Source: Dryas octopetala (taxonomy: Eukaryota; Streptophyta; Magnoliopsida; Rosales; Rosaceae). From it: a DNA stretch of 64,000 nucleotides. The stretch spans positions 10,788,001 to 10,852,000 of the forward strand of contig OY992835.1 of NCBI GenBank assembly GCA_963921425.1, in the 5' to 3' direction. Position numbers and translations under genes: made by a program. The notes beneath the pieces are model-generated. The model made no database searches. It was not told the origin of the DNA and was given only the letters and a program-made list of their open reading frames with translations. How positions within the stretch are numbered: the stretch's first letter is position 1; each line of letters opens with the position of its first letter. Shown in pieces: positions 45,405-57,716 of this stretch.

Positions 45405-47237
45405 ATGGAATTACCAACAAAGGCACAAGAGACCAGTACTGGTAAGAAAACCCAATACAGAATTAAGACCATGAAACTCTGTTATAAATTATCTTACCCA
45501 GTTGATGAATTCAAGTGGCTGTTCAGGAGGGAGGTGACCCCTGAAACATACATTTTGAAGAATGTGGACTTTGAAGCTAGACCAGGAGAGATTACAGCTA
45601 TTGCTGGTCCAAGTGGAGCAGGAAAGACAACATTGTTAGAAATACTAGCTGGAATGATCCCTCTGAGTTGTACTACTGGCCAAGTTATTGTCAATGACCA
45701 GCCAATGAATGCTCACTATTTTCGGAGAGTATCGGGTTATGTCACGCAAGAAGAAGCCCTCTTCCCACTTCTTACTGTAGAAGAAACACTCATGTACAGT
45801 GCTCGATTAAGGCTTCATAGCAGGCTCGAAAAGGCCACAGCTAGAGTGAGTGAGCTACTGAGGGAGCTTGGACTGCAGCATGTTGCCAATGTAAGAATTG
45901 GTAGTGAATCAAGCCGTGGCATTTCAGGTGGCGAAAAACGTAGAGTCTCAATTGGAGTTGATCTAGTACATGACCCGGCTGTCCTTCTGCTTGATGAACC
46001 AACATCAGGATTGGATTCCTCCTCGGCATTTGATGTAGCCTTGTTGCTTAAATCCATGGTTGCAACACAAGGTAAAACAATTGTGTTAACCATCCACCAA
46101 CCTGGTTTTCGAATTCTTGAGCTATTTGATCAAATTGTATTGCTATCAAATGGAACTGTGCTTCACAATGGATCCCTGCACATACTCGAGCAGCGCCTTA
46201 GATGTGCAGGTTATTCCATTCCTCTGCATGTTAATGCGCTTGAGTTTGCCATTGAAGTTATAGAAGACTTAGTCATACATATTGAAGAAAGTGAAATCGA
46301 AGATGGTGAAAAAGAAGAAGAATATAAGCATGTCCGACCAAATTCAATCATAGGTAAGGCTCATGAAGATAAAGTCCTCTATGCCAATCCTCTGTTCATG
46401 GAGGTTTTCATACTGGGGCATAGATTCTCCAACAACATTTACAGAACCAAACAGCTCTTTGCTGCAAGAATAATGCAGGCAGTAGTAGCAGGATTTGTGC
46501 TGGGTACAATTTTTATGAATGCAGCTAATAACCCAAGAAAAGCTAAGTTACAAACACAAATTGGGTTTTTTGCCTTCACCCTCACCTTCTTGCTGTCTTC
46601 CACAACAGAAGGTCTGCCAATTTACCTGCAAGAGAGGAGAATACTAATGAGGGAAACCTCAAGAGGTGCTTATAGAATCTCTTCTTATGTCATATCAAAC
46701 ACTCTAGTATTCCTTCCTTTCCTATTAGGTGTGGCTCTTCTCTATGCTACCCCAGTCTACTGGCTAGTTGGATTAAGAAGGGAAATTGATGGGTTTCTCT
46801 ACTTTTCACTAGTGGTCTGGATGGTCCTTTTGATGGCGAATTCTTTCGTTGCATGCTTTAGTGCTCTTGTTCCGAACTTCATCATGGGAACATCTATAGT
46901 GGCAGGTCTTATGGGGTCCTTTTTTCTGTTTTCTGGGTTTTTCATATCAAATGAGGATATACCCAGGTACTGGATTTTCATGCACTACTTGAGCCTGTTC
47001 AAGTACCCATTTGAGTGTTTCATGATAAATGAGTATGGGGGAGAGCAGGGAAAGAGGAGATGCTTGCAGAGCATTGAAGGAGACTGTTTTCTGTATGGTG
47101 ACTGGTTCCTGAAGCAGCAAGGTCTGAAACCATCACAGAAGTTGATGAACTTGGGTGCAATGTTGGGTTTCATCCTTGGTTACAGATTACTTTGTTTTCT
47201 GATTCTGTGGTACAGATCTTGCAGAACCAGTAGGTAG
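45405..47237 (+). CDS. ABCG10-like: ABCG-type half transporter, ABCG10-like (copy 1)
   Basis: 610 residues in one exon, the normal length and layout of plant WBC/ABCG half transporters: nucleotide-binding domain first, then six membrane helices. Walker A is GPSGAGKT (68-75), signature motif ISGGE (173-177), Walker B AVLLLDE (192-198) and switch His 231 (TIHQPGF). A charged linker ([15 protein letters not shown]) precedes the membrane part, which has conserved ABCG10-type blocks ([49 protein letters not shown]). Half transporters act as dimers in a membrane, usually the plasma membrane. ABCG10 relatives in legumes export or move phenylpropanoid/isoflavonoid precursors; the substrate here is unknown. 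All catalytic motifs are intact. A closely related copy lies 7.4 kb downstream in the same orientation. Confidence 0.93.
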   Translation: MELPTKAQETSTGKKTQYRIKTMKLCYKLSYPVDEFKWLFRREVTPETYILKNVDFEARPGEITAIAGPSGAGKTTLLEILAGMIPLSCTTGQVIVNDQPMNAHYFRRVSGYVTQEEALFPLLTVEETLMYSARLRLHSRLEKATARVSELLRELGLQHVANVRIGSESSRGISGGEKRRVSIGVDLVHDPAVLLLDEPTSGLDSSSAFDVALLLKSMVATQGKTIVLTIHQPGFRILELFDQIVLLSNGTVLHNGSLHILEQRLRCAGYSIPLHVNALEFAIEVIEDLVIHIEESEIEDGEKEEEYKHVRPNSIIGKAHEDKVLYANPLFMEVFILGHRFSNNIYRTKQLFAARIMQAVVAGFVLGTIFMNAANNPRKAKLQTQIGFFAFTLTFLLSSTTEGLPIYLQERRILMRETSRGAYRISSYVISNTLVFLPFLLGVALLYATPVYWLVGLRREIDGFLYFSLVVWMVLLMANSFVACFSALVPNFIMGTSIVAGLMGSFFLFSGFFISNEDIPRYWIFMHYLSLFKYPFECFMINEYGGEQGKRRCLQSIEGDCFLYGDWFLKQQGLKPSQKLMNLGAMLGFILGYRLLCFLILWYRSCRTSR

Positions 47238-47790
47238 AAGTTTTTTGGGCCCTTTGTCTGTTTACCTATATATCAGTATGTTTCTTTTCCAGTCCATTAT
47301 ATCATCAGTATGTTGGTTTATGATAAATAATACATTTTATGTAATTGTATCCTATTTCATTCATGTTATGGTAAAGTTAACATGAAATCAGAAATGTCAG
47401 ACCTTGGCATTACTGCATTTCAGAATGCATGTGGACTCATCATCATCCAATTCACTGATACTGCATTTTGATGTTTCTGTCTAGTGTCTACCAACTTGAT
47501 CTTATCTCAGGATTTCTTAATTTTACTTAAAAATTATCTGCATAAGTGACAATTAGATATAAGTCGTTCTTATAACCCTCTAATTTAATCAAATATTAGA
47601 GACAGAAACAGAGAAAAAGGGAAAAAAAAAAAAAACTTATTCAACCATCTTCAATCTCATTAACAAAAAAATTACAAAACCCAACACCCATTCCAAACAA
47701 TGCACCTCAAAATTTGAACTGTTTTTAACAACTTACGTTTGCGGCAGTGGTGGCGCCGGCGGCAGCTTGTCCTGGGCGCTCCTCTCTTTT

Positions 47791-47868
<78 letters not shown>

Positions 47869-48224
47869 GCGTTGAATATGGATGACGACATGAGCGCGTC
47901 TTCCCCGGTGACGGCGACGGTGGCAAGACCGGGTTCTCTTGCCAAATGAGGTCGAATGCAAATTTTTTCCTTGTTTATTGCCTTTTTTTATTTTGTAATT
48001 ATAGCAATAAGAATGACTGCTAGTCTGCTACTAAATTACTAATTACCAGATAATTAATCTGCCTAGTATGCTAAAAAAATAAATAAATGTCATGCCACAC
48101 TGTGACACTGGCAGGGGTCCCTAGTTATAAGTTACAACTTATAACGCAGGTTTGTTTATCATTGTTGAACAAAATTTTTAAATAAATAATAAATATTACC
48201 CAACATAATTTCACCCAAATTCAT
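47238..48224. other. 3' flank of ABCG copy 1 and CT-rich insertion
   Basis: No gene. A GC-rich patch (47735-47780 and 47880-47940) brackets the CT microsatellite and gives spurious short frames. Confidence 0.4.
47794..47864. repeat. (CT)n microsatellite
   Basis: About 35 uninterrupted CT units. Confidence 0.95.
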
Positions 48225-49030
48225 TTATGGAATAAGGGTTTTATTATTTTGGGTACGACCCATTCAAGATGGAGTACATCTCTTAATTATAGTCCCTTGA
48301 CTCAAGGGAACACCCTTTGATTCCAAATGCAATGAAACCAACAGATCACTTAGTGAGTGTTTGGATTTCCAATGGATAAACGACCCATTGAAATGGAATT
48401 TATTTGTGATTGCAGTTGCATCCGTATTTTAGGTTGCCTACGTACCCACTGCAGGATCAAACCACACGTAGTTCCAAGTTTTTGGGAATTAAATGAGTGA
48501 ATGACTCATTTAAATGATTTGTGTAATTTGGGTAGGGTTTAGAGCCCTTGGATTTGATTTGAGAAATTAATTCAGGAACTTTTGTGTGTAAAACTAATTT
48601 CTGAAGGATTTGGGTGGATTTGATTTGGTGCGAAATTAATTCAAAGAAATTTATATGAATTAATTCCTAAGGGAATTTAGAAAAATTTTGTAAATGAGGT
48701 TGAGTGTGAATTTTACTCACATTGCCTACGTACCCATGATGGGATCAAACCGGACGTAGTTCGGTGAAAGAATTTGACTTGATTGGCTTTGTGCCATTTT
48801 TGGAGTTGAGTTTAGGATTTAGATTTGAGATATTTGGTTTTGTACCAATTTAAGAGAGATGATTTTGTGCCATTTGAGAAAGGTGGTTTTGTACCAATTT
48901 GAGAGTTTAAATTTGGGGTTTGAATTTGGTTTCGGTTTTGTACCGATTGAGAGAGTTGGTTTTATACCGATCGGAGAGTGTTGGTTTTGTACCAATTGAA
49001 GAATTTGGGATTTTGAGGAAAATGTGCCCA
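48225..49030. repeat. LTR-like repetitive block with internal repeats
   Basis: The motif TGCCTACGTACCCA...GGATCAAACC..ACGTAGTT occurs at about 48434 and again at 48723. A degenerate tandem array of GGTTTTGTACCAATT-type units fills 48835-49015. These are typical of plant LTR sequence but no primer site or matching second LTR is visible. Confidence 0.5.
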
Positions 49031-50329
49031 TTAATATTTTTTTGTATCATTTATTTGTTAAATGATACATTCTTTTATAATGGGCTAACATGAATTTGAT
49101 TATGTGCCCACTAATTAATATCTTTGTATCAATTATTTATTAATTGATACCCTTTATATTTTTAATGGGCACTCCTACTTTGAAAACAAGCTGGGAGCAT
49201 TCTCAATTAGGGAGCTAGCCCAAGTCCAGTAGCTTTCTGACTTGGCTGGCTTGATGGATTGGACAAAAACTTGAGTACCACAGCACTACAGCAGCCAGGC
49301 TTTATGGCATTAACTTGTCTTTGTGTACAGTAAACATTCATGCCAACTCTTTAAATGCAGCAGCCCACATTTGCTTTATCCTTACTTCTTGCTGTACCCG
49401 TAGGCTTGCTGCATGTGTGAGGTCATGTTGCAATTGAGTCATGCAACTTTCCCTTTTTCTTTAGTTGCAGAGCTTTGCTTTTTTTTTTAATTTTTTTTTC
49501 CTTGCGGGCATTAATATAGCAACAAGAGATTTTTATTTCTCTTAATCTGGTTGGCAATTGAAGGCAGAGGAAGTAATTTCCTTTGTGGGGTTCAGCATAG
49601 AACCACCAGCTTGGAAAATTAATTTTGTGGGGTTTAGACCAGAACCCCCATCTCTTGAGAGGATAGATTTATGGGGGGTTCAGACCAGAACCCCCACCTT
49701 TAAAAGAAAGAACACCGCCAAGGGCCACTACCTTGAATTTGAACAGCAACGATCTTGCAGTAATTCTCTCTTCTCTCTGTACTTTCTCTTTCAGCCTTTC
49801 GGTGTCTTCTTTCCCCCTCTTCTCTTCTCCTCTTTTTTTTCTGAATCCCTTATGCTCTATTTATAGAGTCCATGGGAAGTCCAAGTGATGAGATCAGATG
49901 GAGATGAGATAACTCTCTCCATTTAAATTTAAACTCATCAGATAAGAGATAATTAAGCTTTCAGATAAATCCACATTATCTCACTTTTCAATTTGTTTTC
50001 ATTTGAAATTAATGTGGCACATGGCATATGGGGATCTTATCTCAACCTCAACCTTTATATTTTTTTTTTTGAATTTTTTTACGGTTCAACAATCATTATT
50101 TAACTAAAAGGCGGACATTTTTAATAGGCGGACATTTTTATCATTGTAATTTTTAGGTGTGTTATTTATTATTGAAAACTATAAAATAGACTTTAAATCA
50201 TTTATTTTTTTAATTCAAAATACAATAACAAACAAATACATATGCTGGAAAAAGTGAAAAATCGGTCTATATTTTAATAGGCGGATGGATTGGTATATAA
50301 TGTTTAGGATTGTAACTGTTAAACAGTTA
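49031..50329. other. Repeat-rich spacer
   Basis: Three degenerate units of GGGGTTCAGACCAGAACCCC type lie at 49585-49700 (a near-palindromic motif) and give a spurious open frame at 49558-49866. No gene recognised. Confidence 0.35.
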
Positions 50330-50720
50330 GGGCTATCAGCTTAATACAATTCAAGTTCAACTCATGTTCGTAAAAGAAACGGTCTAAGCCAAGCAAAATA
50401 TTAGGCCTGTTAGAAAAATGAGCCAAGCATAAGCTTCAATATACTCAACTCGTAAAGCTAGTGAGCTTGAACTTCGGTTCGGTATACTTAGCTGGTAAAG
50501 CTCTTGAGATGAGCCAAGCCAAGTATAAGCTCGAGCTTGTTTCACAAACGAGCCGAGCAAAATCGAGCTTAAGCTTAGAAAAAAAGAGTATACGAGTCGA
50601 GTTGAACATAACTCTCCAAACTTCATTCGAGCTTGAGCTTCAAGCTTGATAAATATTATTCAAGTCGAACTTGAGCAACCTAGTATTCGGCTTGGCTCGG
50701 CTCATTTATATCCCTATTGA
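50330..50720. mobile_element. Probable non-autonomous hAT-like element
   Basis: Ends TAGGGCTAT (left) and the complement of TAGGGATAT (right). The interior carries many GAGCTTGAGC/AAGCTCGAGC and AGCCGAGC motifs in both directions, as in hAT subterminal zones. No clean target duplication, so the limits are approximate. Confidence 0.5.
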
Positions 50721-51020
50721 CAATTATAATTCGACTCAAATAATTGTTAGTCAGTTACAATTTTAAAATCGCATAAAAATAATACATTTATAATCTTTTT
50801 TTGTTAAATATACATGTTAACAATGAATCTGATTCTATTACGTATATTTATTATTTAAATATTATAAAATTTTAATATTTCTGATGCAAGTTGAATTTTA
50901 AAACATTCTATCACCTTCGTTTTATCATTTCAAAATTGCCTATAACATATTAAATCTTGTCATTTATGATATTTAAATCATTAAAATCTCACCATTTTAA
51001 ATCTCGAAAGTTACAAAATT
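50721..51020. other. AT-rich spacer
   Basis: Nothing recognised. Confidence 0.3.
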
Positions 51021-51328
51021 TATTAAGTTGATTGACAAAGAAAGATTGCAAAATTTAGAACTTTACCTTGAAATTGAGAATTTTACCTCTTAACTAAGAA
51101 TTTATTATGTTTTGTTTTTTTTTATTAAGTTGATTGACAAAGAAAGATTGCAAAATTTAGAACTTTACCTTGAAATTGAGAATTTTACCTCTTAACTAAG
51201 AATTTATTATGTTTTGTTTTTTTTTATTAAGTTGATTGACAAAGAAAGATTGCAAAATTTAGAACTTTACCTTGAAATTGAGAATTTTACCTCTTAACTA
51301 AGAATTTATTATGTTTTGTTTTTTTTTA
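51021..51328. repeat. Perfect 102-bp tandem triplication
   Basis: Units start at 51021, 51123 and 51225 (TATTAAGTTGATTGACAAAG), and I see no differences between them. Each ends in a T-run. Non-coding. Confidence 0.95.
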
Positions 51329-51422
51329 TCGGCATGATACCTCAGAAAGTGCGAGGTTTATTTTATATTTTATATTTTTCAATTGAGTTTACATTAAAAA
51401 ATGGGCATATATTCTGAAGAGC

Positions 51423-51587
51423 AATGCTTTGGTACTCATAAATGAGTACAAATTTGTCTTCACAACCAATCACATGAGCCCATAATTGAGTCCACCATGA
51501 GAGAGAAGGTGGTGGGCTCCATCATAAACTCATGTGATTGGTTGTAAGGACAAACTTAGTACTCATTTATGAGTACCTAAACATTTT
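51423..51587. mobile_element. Small palindromic MITE
   Basis: GGTACTCATAAATGAGTAC at the left is repeated in inverted form at the right, and the pairing extends through AACCAATCACATGAG. About 165 bp, near-perfect hairpin. Its right half is inside the duplicated block that follows. Confidence 0.75.
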
Positions 51588-53185
51588 CCTATTCTCAATT
51601 GGGGTCCTTTGGTGGGTATGAGCACAGCTGCACATGCACAACGCCAACCTTGATGGAGGTTAGGTTGATTTTGTTTTTTATTTTCCTTTTTATTTTGCCT
51701 TGGAGTAATTTAGACTTTACTGAATTACATAGAAAGTTGACCAAATTTCTAATTTCTTTTTCTTAACCGTGAGATGAGCCATCTTTATTATAGTACTGCT
51801 AGGGATCTCAAATTATTTTCTCAATTTAATTACATGACATTTATGCATTAGATACTAAAAATAAGATATAAAATCTAAAAAATAAAAGAAAATATTTTAT
51901 CCAGTAAAGTAATGATACATAAGGTAGAGAAGGAAAGTTGAAATTCCTAGCATTACTGTTTTTATTTCCTCCATCTATAATAACTGCAACTGCAACTGTA
52001 AGTCTGCAACTTCAATAAACTGCAGTTTCTGAAACTGCAACTGCAAGTCTGCACCTTCAATAAACTGCGGTTTCACTTGCAATTAGTAACTGCAACTGCA
52101 AGTCTGCAATTCCAATAAACTACAGTTTCACTTGCAATTAGTAACTGCAACTGCAAGCTTGCAACTCTAATAAACTGCAGTTTCAGTTCATTTACAACAT
52201 TCCAGAAATTGCAGTTTTAAAACCTGAGCTTAAATTCCAGAGAGAAGGTGGTGGGCTCCATCATGAACTCATGTGATTGGTTGTAAGGACAAGTAAACAT
52301 TTTCCTATTCTCAATTGGGGTCCTTTGGTGGGTATGAGCACAGCTGCACATGCACAACGCCAACCTTGATGGAGGTTAGGTTGATTTTGTTTTTTATTTT
52401 CCTTTTTATTTTGCCTTGGAGTAATTTAGACTTTACTGAATTACATAGAAAGTTAACCAAATTTCTAATTTCTTTTTCTTAACCGTGAGATGAGCCATCT
52501 TTATTATAGTACTGCTAGGGATCTCAAATTATTTTCTCAATTTAATTACATGACATTTATACATTAGATACTAAAAATAAGATATAAAATCTAAAAAATA
52601 AAAGAAAATATTTTATCCAGTAAAGTAATGATACATAAGGTAGAGAAGGAAAGTTGAAATTCCTAGCATTACTGTTTTTATTTCCTCCATCTATAATAAC
52701 TGCAACTGCAACTGTAAGTCTGCAACTTCAATAAACTGCAAGTTTGCAACTCCAATAAACTGCGGTTTCACTTGCAATTAGTAACTGCAACTGCAAGTCT
52801 GCAATTCCAATAAACTACAGTTTCACTTGCAATTAGTAACTGCAACTGCAAGCTTGCAACTCCAATAAACTGCAGTTTCAGTTCATTTACAACATTCCAG
52901 AAATTGTAGTTTTAAAACCTGAGCTTAAAAAAAAAAAACTACAGTTGCAATTAGTAACTGCAACTATAAACTTGCAATTCCAATAAACTACAATTTCAGA
53001 AATTGCAGTTTGTAACTGCAACTGCAAGTCTGCAATAAACTGCAGTTTCACTTGCAATTAGTAAATGCAATTGTAAGCTTGCAACTCCAATAAAAACTGC
53101 AGTTACTAACTGCAACTCCAATAAACTGCAGTTTCAATTCACTTACAACGTTCTAGAAATTGCAGTTTCAGAAACTGAGCTTAAA
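51501..53185. repeat. Duplicated block of about 700 bp with a CTGCAACTGCAA minisatellite
   Basis: 51501 to about 52239 is repeated at 52240 to about 52930, starting GAGAGAAGGTGGTGGGCTCC in both. The second copy lacks a 23-bp hairpin arm (TTAGTACTCATTTATGAGTA region) present in the first. Each copy ends in a minisatellite with a period near 56 bp, built from AACTGCAACTGCAAGTCTGC and CAATAAACTGCAGTTTCA. The array continues to 53185. CTGCAG and TGCAACTGCA palindromes recur throughout. Confidence 0.88.
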
Positions 53186-54171
53186 AAAAATCAAGAACCT
53201 TCTACTAATAAGAAATCAAAGTAGGAGTCTACTACGAGCTGTGATCATGCCCAATCGAGGAGAAGCCGGAGTGGTCATAGCAGATCCAAAAGGCTTCGAT
53301 CGAGCTCGGAGCAAATTCATTGCTTCTTTGTCAGCTTTGAGATTTTCAAGGCCGTTGACAGCAGCGCTGCTCATGGTGGTGGTGTTCGTCCCAGAGATGC
53401 TTGCTCTGCGAAGAAGAAGAACAAGAAGATGATAAAGAGGAAAGAGAAGAAAGACATAGCGGGGGGAGATAGAGAAGAAAGAGGAAGACAAAAAGGAAAT
53501 AAAATGACAATTGATCAGATTTCAAGATAAGCCAGGTAGTTGTAACTTACCTTGTTGTTAAATAAAATTAATTGGTGTACTGGAGAGTAAAAACAATAAG
53601 TAAAAGGTAGCCTAAGATAATTAATTTTTTGTTTTAATAGAAAAACTCTAAATTGTCCCTTCAAGCCAAGTTTACACAGTGTAGAAATTAGAAATTGCCC
53701 AAACGCTGCATGAATGACCATCATAGAAATTGTTAGCAATAAAACTATAATTATAAGCTCTACTCATAAAACTTTATTATTAGTTATATAATACACCCTT
53801 TCAAGTTACCTAATACACATTAAACACAATTTCTAACCTTTTTCTCCATCCTTACTCACCACTTAGAATATTCCTTGGGACAATATTTTACTAAGATTTT
53901 GGTAGATACGACAAGCTGTAATGTATAAAAAATTTATTAGATTGTATGTGACTATAAAGTATAATATGTGTACAATTTTTATGGTTATTGTTTAGGGTTT
54001 AAGGTTTTAGATGTTAATGATTGTACACATATATTATAATTTAAATGAATTAGTAACACCATGTCAATATACTACATGGTATTACGATCACACATAATAT
54101 TTCTTGTGATATGCGCCATAGTTTCATGCCTTGATATATGTCTTTCTTTTGTTTGATAGCAAAAAAAAAAA
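53186..54171. other. Spacer with an unrecognised coding-like patch
   Basis: 53216-53430 has balanced base composition. The minus strand reads MSSAAVNGLENLKADKEAMN and LLRARSKPFGSAMTTPASPR without interruption. It could be an exon or a captured gene fragment, but I recognise no family. The rest is AT-rich and empty. Confidence 0.3.
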
Positions 54172-54541
54172 GGGAAAATGACCATTTTGTCCCCATAGTT
54201 TAGTGGTTGTTTCAATTTTGTACCTATCATTCCAATTTTTTCAATTAAGTACTTGTAGTTTACATTTTGTTACATTTAAGTATAAAGTTAAAATTTTGTC
54301 TTAATTTAGACAGTGAAATCCTTATTTTTATCAATGCAGGAGTGGAACTATATGAATTTTATGGTTGTTTTGCTCCTAAACTTGCAAAAACTACCATTGC
54401 ACGTAGTTTTCATATGAAAATTATGTCTAAAATTTGGACTTAGTTGTAATAAAATATAAATACATGACTTAATTGAAAAAAGTCAAAACAACATGGACGA
54501 AATTGAAACAGGTGCAAAGACCCAAAATGGTCATTTGCCCC
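54172..54541. mobile_element. MITE with imperfect inverted ends
   Basis: Left GGGAAAATGACCATTTTGTC and right complement GGGGCAAATGACCATTTTGG. Both ends continue with TTTCAATTT..ACC motifs. It lies 128 bp upstream of the second ABCG gene, so it may form part of its promoter. Target duplication is hidden in flanking A-runs. Confidence 0.65.
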
Positions 54542-54669
54542 AAAAAAATAAAACTATAATTATAGGGGCGTTGAGGTTAATTGTTGAATAGGTTAGCTAG
54601 TTCATTTACTTCCTCTCTATCTCTTCCTATTCCCATCACATTTCATAGCCTTCTCTTTTCAGTTCCTCA

Positions 54670-56499
54670 ATGGAATTACCAACGAATACAGCAGATTCCG
54701 ATGGCAGGGAAACCCGTTATAGAATAAAGACCAATAAAATCTTTTACAAATTATCTCACACAGCTGAATTCAATTGGCTATTCTGGCCTGATGTTTCTCC
54801 AAAAGCATACATTCTGAAGAATGTAAGTTGTGAAGCTAGACCAGGAGAGATCACAGCCATTGCTGGTCCAAGTGGAGCTGGAAAGACAACATTGTTAGAA
54901 ATACTTGCTGGAATGATCCCACTCAATACTGTTATTGGCCAAGTTCTTGTCAATGAGCAGCCGATGAATGCTCAACATTTTCGGAGAATATCTGGTTATG
55001 TCAGTCAAGATGAAGCCCTCTTCCCGCTTCTTACTGCAAAAGAGACCCTCATGTACAGTGCTCGCCTGAGGTTGCACGGTGGGCTAGAAAAGGCCACGTC
55101 TAGAGTTGGAAAGCTACTGAAGGAGCTTGGACTAGAGCATATTGCCAATGTACGAGTTGGTAGTGAATCAAACCGTGGAATTTCAGGTGGTGAAAAACGT
55201 AGAGTTTCCATTGGTGTTGATCTGGTTCATGATCCAGCAGTTCTTCTGCTTGATGAACCAACATCTGGGTTGGACTCAGCATCAGCTCTTGATGTAGCCT
55301 TGTTGCTCAAATCTATGGCTACAGAACAAGGGAAGACAATTGTGTTAACCATTCACCAGCCTGGTTTCCGAATTCTTGAGCTATTTAATCAAATTCTGTT
55401 ATTGTCAAATGGAACTCTTCTTCACCATGGATCTCTGCATGTCCTCGAGCAACGGCTAACATATGTAGGTCATCTCATTCCTCAGTACGTTAATTTGCTT
55501 GAATTTGCCATGGATGCCACAGAGGACCTGGTCATAGGTATGGAAGAAATTAAAGTCGAATATAGTGACGTAAAAGAAGAAAATGAGCATATCAAAATAG
55601 GTCTAAGTCCAACCACATGTATTGTTGAAGGAAATAAGCTCTGTTTCCCTAATCCTCGACTCAAAGAGGTTTTTATATTGGGTCAGAGATTTACCAGCAA
55701 CATCTATAGAACCAAACAACTCTTTGTTGCACGAACAATACAAGCATTGCTGGCTGCATTTGTTCTTGGCACTACTTTTATGAATGCTGCAAATGACCCA
55801 ACAAGAGCCAAATTACAAACACAAATGGGGTTTTTTGCCTTCAGCCTAGCCTTCTTGCTGTCTTGCACAACAGAAGGCCTCCCAATTTATCTGCGAGAAA
55901 GGAGGATATTAATGAGAGAAACCTCAAGAGGAGCTTATAGAATCTCTTCTTATGTCATATCAAACACTCTAGTGTACCTTCCTTTCCTTCTAACAGTTGC
56001 TCTTCTATATGCAATCCCAGTCTACTGGTTAGTTGGACTGAGAAGGCAAGTTGATGGGTTTTTCTACTTTTTACTAGTCGTTTGGATGGTCATTTTGATG
56101 TCGAATTCTTTTGTTGCATGCTTCAGTGCTCTTGTGCCAAACTATATCATGGGAACATCTCTAATCGCAGGGACTATGGGATCTTTTTTTCTCTTTTGTG
56201 GGTATTTCATACCAAAGGATGACATACCCAGGTACTGGACTTTCATGCACTACTTGAGTTTGTTTAAGTACCCACTTGAGTGTTTTATGATAAATGAGTA
56301 TGGAGGACAGCAGGAAATGAGCAGATGCTTGGCTATTGTGGAAGGAGAATGCTTATATGGTGATAAATTTTTGATGCAGAAAGGGTTGAAACAGTCACAG
56401 AAGTGGACTAACATAGGTGTAATATTGGGTTTCATTCTAGGGTACAGATTTCTTTGTTTTTTGATCCTGTGTTGCAGATCTTATAGAACAAGGAATTAG
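54670..56499 (+). CDS. ABCG10-like: ABCG-type half transporter, ABCG10-like (copy 2)
   Basis: 609 residues, one exon, collinear with copy 1 at 45405 and clearly its tandem duplicate. Walker A GPSGAGKT (66-73), signature ISGGE (171-175), Walker B AVLLLDE (190-196) and the switch His (TIHQPGF) are intact. Membrane blocks [28 protein letters not shown] and [19 protein letters not shown] are kept. Differences concentrate in the N terminus (TNTADSDGRETRYRIK), the linker between the nucleotide-binding and membrane domains, and the last extracellular loop (QQEMSRCLAIVEGECLYG), the usual variable places. It could pair with copy 1 as a heterodimer or form homodimers. A MITE sits just upstream, and copy 1 has no equivalent insertion. 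Confidence 0.93.
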   Translation: MELPTNTADSDGRETRYRIKTNKIFYKLSHTAEFNWLFWPDVSPKAYILKNVSCEARPGEITAIAGPSGAGKTTLLEILAGMIPLNTVIGQVLVNEQPMNAQHFRRISGYVSQDEALFPLLTAKETLMYSARLRLHGGLEKATSRVGKLLKELGLEHIANVRVGSESNRGISGGEKRRVSIGVDLVHDPAVLLLDEPTSGLDSASALDVALLLKSMATEQGKTIVLTIHQPGFRILELFNQILLLSNGTLLHHGSLHVLEQRLTYVGHLIPQYVNLLEFAMDATEDLVIGMEEIKVEYSDVKEENEHIKIGLSPTTCIVEGNKLCFPNPRLKEVFILGQRFTSNIYRTKQLFVARTIQALLAAFVLGTTFMNAANDPTRAKLQTQMGFFAFSLAFLLSCTTEGLPIYLRERRILMRETSRGAYRISSYVISNTLVYLPFLLTVALLYAIPVYWLVGLRRQVDGFFYFLLVVWMVILMSNSFVACFSALVPNYIMGTSLIAGTMGSFFLFCGYFIPKDDIPRYWTFMHYLSLFKYPLECFMINEYGGQQEMSRCLAIVEGECLYGDKFLMQKGLKQSQKWTNIGVILGFILGYRFLCFLILCCRSYRTRN

Positions 56500-57716
56500 A
56501 AAGGTTCTGCAGCAAAACAAAGGAAAAAAATTACTGAAAGATATGCTTCTGTGTTCTGTTCAGTTTTTTTTTTTTTTTTTTAATATCAATAAATTGGTTA
56601 ATGATAATAATCTTATATAGTTATATGCACACATTTTCTGCATTATTTTCCAAACTACTTAATCTTTCATACGGCTTGATATTAAGAAAAAAAAAACTTT
56701 CAGACGGCACTCCAGCACAGATATGGACTCAGATCATTACAGTATTTCAGCGGCCTGCATATCTTCCAGTCAATGATATCACAGTAACTCATAGTCATAG
56801 TCTACCAAAAAATTGGCTGAAATAAAGTATGCTTTAACAGGCATATATTTACAACAGGCCTCAAAAACTACTCATGAATAACATATTTATTAGCAAAAAA
56901 ATAATAATAATCAATACATATTTACTCTAAGATACCACTGCTACAAGTTTTCTAAGCTTACACCCATGCATAAAATAAATCCAAGTTTCCTCTTGTATCC
57001 ATCACCACAGAAATATAAATATTCTTCCAAGTTCTATCACCCTATCATATCCAACCAAAGTATTTGCATACCCTTAAAAGACCTGTGGCAGCAAAAACTT
57101 TCTGATAGATTCATAATTTCTAGGCCTATTGTCCCTCTCCAATAGTAGTTGTGGTTTCCCTCTTTCGAATCAGAAAAAAGTTCAAGACTGTTTTAATTGT
57201 GTTTAAGACTAAAAATGAAAACGAAGATAGTGTCAAGCATTGCCTAAATCGCTATGATAGAAGGAAATACAATAAAGCAATAACCATATTCCTTTTCTAA
57301 TAGTATGCAATCAGTATCTAGATTCCAATGCCTCCCCAGGAAAGATATTGCATAACAGGAATTTAGCTAAACAGAACAAAGGCACTATGTGGATGCACCA
57401 TCTTTTATATCAACCTTATTCATCTGAACAAAACGCTAAAATTTCAATTCCACTAGTTACCAACAAAATCTGCCAGGGGGATCATCATTGAAATAATTTT
57501 CTTGTGCAACTTACAGTAAGACAAGATACATTTGTTACCATCTGAAATCATTATTCAGCCATCTAAACTGCATACACAACAGTTTGTTATATACACCACT
57601 TGGGATTATACAATAGATGAAAAATGTTTCTGCCAGTAACTTATCACCACACTCTATGCCAATGCACATGGACATAATAATAACTAAATGCAAACCATCA
57701 GTATGAGACTATGTGC
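56500..57716. other. Convergent intergenic region
   Basis: Lies between the 3' ends of ABCG copy 2 and the bHLH gene. A T-run at 56565-56581. No gene recognised. It should hold both 3' UTRs. Confidence 0.4.

Noticed and set aside
49558-49866. 102-codon frame with FVGF..EPP repeats
   Set aside because: Created by three units of a near-palindromic GGTTCAGACCAGAACC repeat, then a pyrimidine-rich run. LTR-type sequence is more likely.
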